Assembly (NCBI GenBank): GCA_902806575.1
Contig: CADCXD010000018.1
Span: forward strand, 3,782,001 to 3,846,000
DNA from: Jackrogersella multiformis
Taxonomy: Eukaryota > Ascomycota > Sordariomycetes > Xylariales > Hypoxylaceae
DNA length: 64,000 bases
Direction: 5' to 3'
The notes beneath the pieces are model-generated. The model had not been told where the DNA came from. It did no database searches and was given only the letters and a program-made list of their open reading frames with translations. This document shows, one piece after another, positions 59,101 through 64,000 of this stretch. Position numbers and translations under genes: made by a program. Position 1 is the stretch's first letter; each line of letters opens with the position of its first letter.

Positions 59101-62100
59101 CCTAGGGTACTCGAAGAGCAAGTGGGGCGTGAGAACCATTCAGGTATAAAGAAAGGCACCTGAGGGTCCGCGGTTAGGTCCACGGTTAGGACCCTCAGGT
59201 AAGAACTTAGAATAGGTATGAAAGCTCGACCCTTCATCATGACTTTAGCCCTTGTTAATCGCACCATGCAAGAATGCCAATCTGATCAGTCATCTTAGAT
59301 TCGATTCTGCGGGTTGCTTACAAGTCGTATTAGAGTTCCGATGTTCCGAAAAATTAGATGATGAGGCCTACGCGTCGAAAGATACATTCCATGTACGACG
59401 CCCGACTTTTTAAAGACGTAACTTAGACGAAGACGTGGCCGGTGTTGTAACTGGTGATTGCTGATGTAGGACCCCTCTCAAAGGACAGCTTTCTGGTTTC
59501 TCTGGGGTCATACACTATTGGTCTTTATGTCTCTCGAGGTAACGGTCAAGCCTTCTGCAAGACGGTGCTTCTCACGGTGAGACTCTCTGACTTCGTACGA
59601 GGCGAGAATTCCAAAGTTGCCCGCTGTTTTCTTATGAGAGGGAAAGGTCGATAGCACGAATATGGCGGCCGTGGGTGTGTTACTTTGTGCTGTGAGGTCG
59701 GCGAGCATTAGAGTCAAAATGGGTGTGGTTGGGTCTCCGACAGTTCGTGAAGACAATGTCTTCGACAGACAAATAGAAAGTCGGTGTGCATATGATTTTT
59801 TTTAACTCGGTACTCAGGGGGGTCGATGTGACACTAGGGTGTCAACAGAGAAATTGTCTCACGTGTTTGATGCCGCGTCTATCGGACCAGTCAAGCGAGT
59901 TGGTGAGTAGCTCTGATTCGCGGGAACACAGATCGCCTTTGGTGTGTTTATACGAAAGGTGTTTGCCTAGGTAACCTACCTAGGTAGGTATGCATTAATG
60001 CAACAGAGTAGATGAAGAACGTTCATCGAATCGCCAAGAACACCGACGTTGCAGTTTGACCAGTAGTAAAGGTACCTAGGTAGATTTATCCGACTTGCTG
60101 CTCCATGATAGGTCTGTGATACACCTAAAGCATGGATACCTTCGTGTGGACCATGGAAACTATTGTTGTCGCGATGAGTTACCTTAAGGTACCTAGTTGT
60201 CCGCACTTGTCGGGTAGATATTTGCTAACATAAAGTTGCCTCGAGTTGTAAAGGGTAAATATTTGGATCGAATGGAGGAGGCATGATGTATCGATTAATA
60301 ATCAAGTTGCTCGTGATAACCTGTTCATTCTGATTCGTCCTCGAAGCCTGGTCAAGGAGACATTCCTTGGTTGAACACCTTGCTGCTGTGCGTAACTTCA
60401 AGGCATGACCGAATATTACAGTCGTAGTAGATGTAGCTAGCATGCTGGAGGGAAAGATCGTCGGCGTACCTACTAATAACTCGCCAAACTTGCCACTCGC
60501 GATTCTCGCCAATGAGGCTTTGATTGCTCACAAGTAGTGGTCGGTGGCTAACGACTCCAGCCTTATCAGCTACTTAGCTGAAACGAGTAGCTACATTTGT
60601 TCCGTATGCAGGTTAGATTGAGCTGGAAGGTAAACCAAACAACTTGTCAGTAAAGTCGTAATCATACTCACACATACATAGGAGGATCGCATGTAAATAC
60701 GTAAGTAATTGTAAAGATGCTTGAAATTACCTCATGTCATCGTAAAAAGAAGAACATATTGTTGCATCACTGGAAGGATAATCAAACAGTCATAAGAATA
60801 AATAGAAAGAAACTAAACTTATTTTGTATAAATAAAAATAAATAAATAAATATTAATAATGATAATGATGAGGGGATGAATTAAGAAGATGCATTACACA
60901 GGTGCACTAGCTGACTGGTAAGAAAATAAAAGATCGGCATGACTTATACTAAATATGTACTAGTACTGAGTCGTGGCTGAATGTTTAGTCGGATTGTTTC
61001 AAACATCGAAATACATATCGCTGACATAATGCTGCGCTAGTAGTGGGTTGAGTACACACACATCCTTTCAGATCTTTTCTTATTGGTAGGAATCTTACGT
61101 AATGTTCCTGGAAACCTCGTGGCAGTAAGCATTGTCGATTGGCCAGATAAATCCCGAATCTAATCGGGAAGGATTTAAAGGCCAAAACACCAATCTGGGG
61201 CGCCTAAGTAGCTTTTTCCCCAATCAATTGTGTCACCAGAACGGTGTATTCCCATCCCACCGTTTTGGAACGCTAATAGCAACGTGTATCCGAGTATTCG
61301 GAAATCTATACTTAAGCTAGGTAGCTATCTATTCTAACCACCACGAGAAAAGCGACAGCTACAATCAACGATTATTGCGTCCGAGTTCGCCAGTAATATC
61401 AAAATAACAACATCGAAATATGAGAAACATTCCGCTATTAATACATCTGTGTACCTACCTAATCTGATGTTTCCTGGGACGCTAACCTTTGGCCGATCTA
61501 TATATGTCTTACAACGCCTTAAAATTTAACCCGGCTAAGGAAGGAGACAGAAAAGAGGGGGAAGGAGATTAACCAGTTTAAGAGTATTACATGTAGGCGC
61601 GCTTCATATCCAACCTTTCCTTATGTGTCGTCGTTTACTTATAGCTAATACCGTTCGAGTGCTGTAATTCAGATTGGATTAATTAGACGCCGGGCTGTTC
61701 GTGCGAGGCTTTTTCATTGTTTTCGTCAACCAATATTTCTTTTTTTCTGCTACGTAATTTTAGACAATGAGGTGCTAGAAGGATACTAGTAGATTATTTC
61801 TGTATGTAGGCTTCCGTAAATAAAATGTTGCTTGCTACATGACAATGATGAGTGGCTAACATAAATATCTCTACATAGCGGCCGTGGCTGTCGTGCTAGC
61901 CTCACCAGAATAACAACCAAGGATTATCGATGTTGTTAAAGCGGGTAACTTTTTTCGAGGACGGCAAGCTCGAGTGACAACCGTAACGCTAGTGATGGGG
62001 ACTAGTGAGATATCTGAAGTCTTAAGAGCGAATCTAACATAAGTTACCTATACTAGGAAATAAGCGGTATGATTAGTAGCTGTGAAGTCACTAAATATGG

Positions 62101-64000
62101 GACGAGCCATATATACTTGTTCCATTCATAGCACATGATATCGACCAAGCAAGATACACTTTTCCCCTTTAAGAATAGAGCCTTCATGCCATGATCTTGG
62201 AACAATCACTGCCTTCTGTTTTTCTGTCATAAAACTAGGTATTAGTATTGCGGCGTTGATGAATAGTGTACTTACCTACCTAGGGCCCAGGGTAGGTGGT
62301 GGAGGGAGGGAGCGTACTTTCATAGGCCCTTACTATATATCGCATCGTCGCCGTTGCCGGGCCGTTGTGAAAGGATTTACACTCTTCATGGCGTACAGGG
62401 CACTACTGTCCACTGTCAGCCCGAACGGCGGCAATTGAAGCATACCCATAGGTGCTATGATCACAATGACCATACCTAACAAGCTTTGCCACGCTTTACT
62501 TGCCGCAGAAGGGTCGATAAAAATGCGGGGGTCGCATACGCCTCTAGGGAAGAGGCTATAACATCATATTCTGTACATGGATGGCCGAACAGTCTTCAAG
62601 ATTGACTACCTAGGTACCTAGATTTACCACCTAGATCAGTTGGCCCTAGCAACTGTAGTCTGCAACGGGGTTAATTGCCGAAGACTGGAATCCCGACACA
62701 AGTAGAATACCGAGTCCGAATCTCTCCGGAGTTAGAATGAACTTCTGGGCCACTTAATGTTGAGGAGAGGTAAGGCCGGAACTATGGGACTTCCGTCTGC
62801 CGCCCGAGTGGATTCCTGATACTAAAAAGTGTGGCGTTGTTACTAATATCTACATCCACTTGGCTACCCACATATGAGGACGAAAATAGAAGACAACCTT
62901 GTACGGCCTGACTTTTGACATCAGACCTAGCCAGCTACATTAGTGTACGGTACTACGTAGGTAGGTAGCTTAGATCATGAGAGGCGTAGGCTTCGGATAA
63001 GGCATTAGCCACTGCTGAGCTTGGATAGCATGTTTCGGACGAGACGGGGCGGGCGAGATGCAGGAGGTCCAAGGTTGCATCGTAGAATTAGGCATACTTT
63101 TAGGATATTAAAATATCAACAGCTTAACCTGTATCAGCCTTATCCAAGAATACATACACTAGGTAGGTTACCTACCTGGATACCCAGCTTTAACATATTA
63201 ATTATGAATGTTTATTTGATTCTGAATTTTGAATTGAATTTTCTTCTCTCTTATCTGGTACTCTTGGTACTACCAGGGTACAATAAGCTTAAGAGGCACA
63301 GACAATAGATACCTGGTAGGTAGAAGTGCACATGGGTTGGTGCAGCCACTGTCAGGCCCGTCTCTCCGTGACTTGAAGGCCTAATACGGTAGCTACATTT
63401 CTCCAGGATATTTCGAGTACCTCGCAACAGTCAATGTTGGTTCGAGTATTCCAAAACGGAAAGGAATATGTCGACATGATTTGATCTTTATCAACCAAAC
63501 TCTCTTACATAACGCCAGTCGCAAATGACGAGATATTCCCTTGTCACAACCGTGACCATGAACTACATATTTTAAGGGAAATTCCGTTAGAAATAAATCA
63601 ACGACTTTGCATAGTACAATATGCATGAAACTTCAAATACTTAAAGTCTCGACTAACGTCTTTATCATGACCTACCAAAGTAAGTAATAATGTAAGACAA
63701 GTTAATGAGAGCTGTTAAATTTAAATACCACTAAGTAAGCAGAAAACAACAATAGAAACGGTACCTTGCAATAGCTACCTACCTATAAAAATACTTAAGA
63801 AATGATTTTAAAATCACTCCTTAAATAATTGGTGTATGTTTATTAATACCTTCTTAGTTAAGCGATTAATTAAACGCCGCGCTTGCAATACACCCCTGCT
63901 TACATACGCACGAACCAGCCAAGAAATACAAGCGTTTTAGTAGTAACGTGGTAGCATTTAGAAGTACCAAAATACCAAAGGAGGTTCGTCTACACCAGTC
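59101..64000. other. Gene-poor tract to the right window edge
   Basis: About 4.9 kb, no supported gene. A 12-bp-arm hairpin lies at 59158-59200. CCTAGG tracts occur at about 59967-59990, 60073, 62277 and 62608-62620. AT-rich A/T runs lie at 60790-60870. Open frames of 60-95 codons (for example 60225-60512 minus, 63393-63626 minus) are not recognised. Confidence 0.35.
59158..59200. repeat. Perfect 12-bp inverted repeat with a 19-nt loop
   Basis: ACCTGAGGGTCC at 59158-59169 and GGACCCTCAGGT at 59189-59200 are exact complements. The loop contains CGGTTAGG-type sequence that is repeated at the start of the right arm. Confidence 0.92.

Overview
The window looks like nuclear DNA of a filamentous ascomycete (Pezizomycotina, probably Sordariomycetes). 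Its genes are split by short GT-AG introns, mostly 51-100 nt, with CTAAC/CTAAT-like branch points. Leaders are pyrimidine-rich, a tRNA carries its own intron, and the recognisable proteins are fungal housekeeping types. There are no operons, bacterial signals, CRISPR arrays or viral genes. Exon maps were built by joining open frames at splice signals and checking phase by hand; no alignment was run.

Layout. 1-3.2 kb: a truncated RRG7-like mitochondrial gene on the minus strand, MED21 on the plus strand, a pyrimidine 5'-nucleotidase (SDT1 type) on the minus strand, and an intron-containing tRNA-His(GTG). 3.7-6.5 kb: an intronless gene for a 933-residue disordered, probably nuclear protein. 6.5-10.4 kb: non-coding DNA dense in a CCTAGG-centred palindromic motif. 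10.4-17.1 kb: an eight-exon multi-KH RNA-binding protein and a GNAT acetyltransferase. 19.4-24.8 kb: NOG1 (minus) and URA5 (plus), divergently arranged, then a small 81-residue membrane-type protein behind a 557-nt intron. 24.8-28.2 kb: microsatellites and minisatellites with no convincing gene. 28.2-31.2 kb: a zinc-finger/fungal_trans transcription factor (minus). 31.2-45.6 kb: a gene desert. 45.6-49.5 kb: mitochondrial ribosomal protein MRPL4 (uL29m) and Rab GDP-dissociation inhibitor, same strand. 49.5-64 kb: a second gene desert, with parts that look like decayed DNA.

The genes do not form one pathway. They are a typical mix of core eukaryotic functions: transcription (MED21, a DNA-binding regulator), ribosome biogenesis (NOG1), mitochondrial translation and respiration (MRPL4, RRG7-like), pyrimidine metabolism (URA5, the nucleotidase), vesicle traffic (GDI) and RNA binding (KH protein).

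No gene set that looks like a new biological system was found. The strongest unexplained signal is a family of self-complementary tracts built from ACCTAGGT plus AGGTAGGT/ACCTACCT arms. They occur throughout the non-coding DNA and were seen in none of the modelled exons. Other leads are a 28-bp perfect palindrome, two long hairpins, two stop-free 3n introns in the KH gene, a C2HC second zinc finger, and an atypical acetyl-CoA-binding loop in the GNAT protein.
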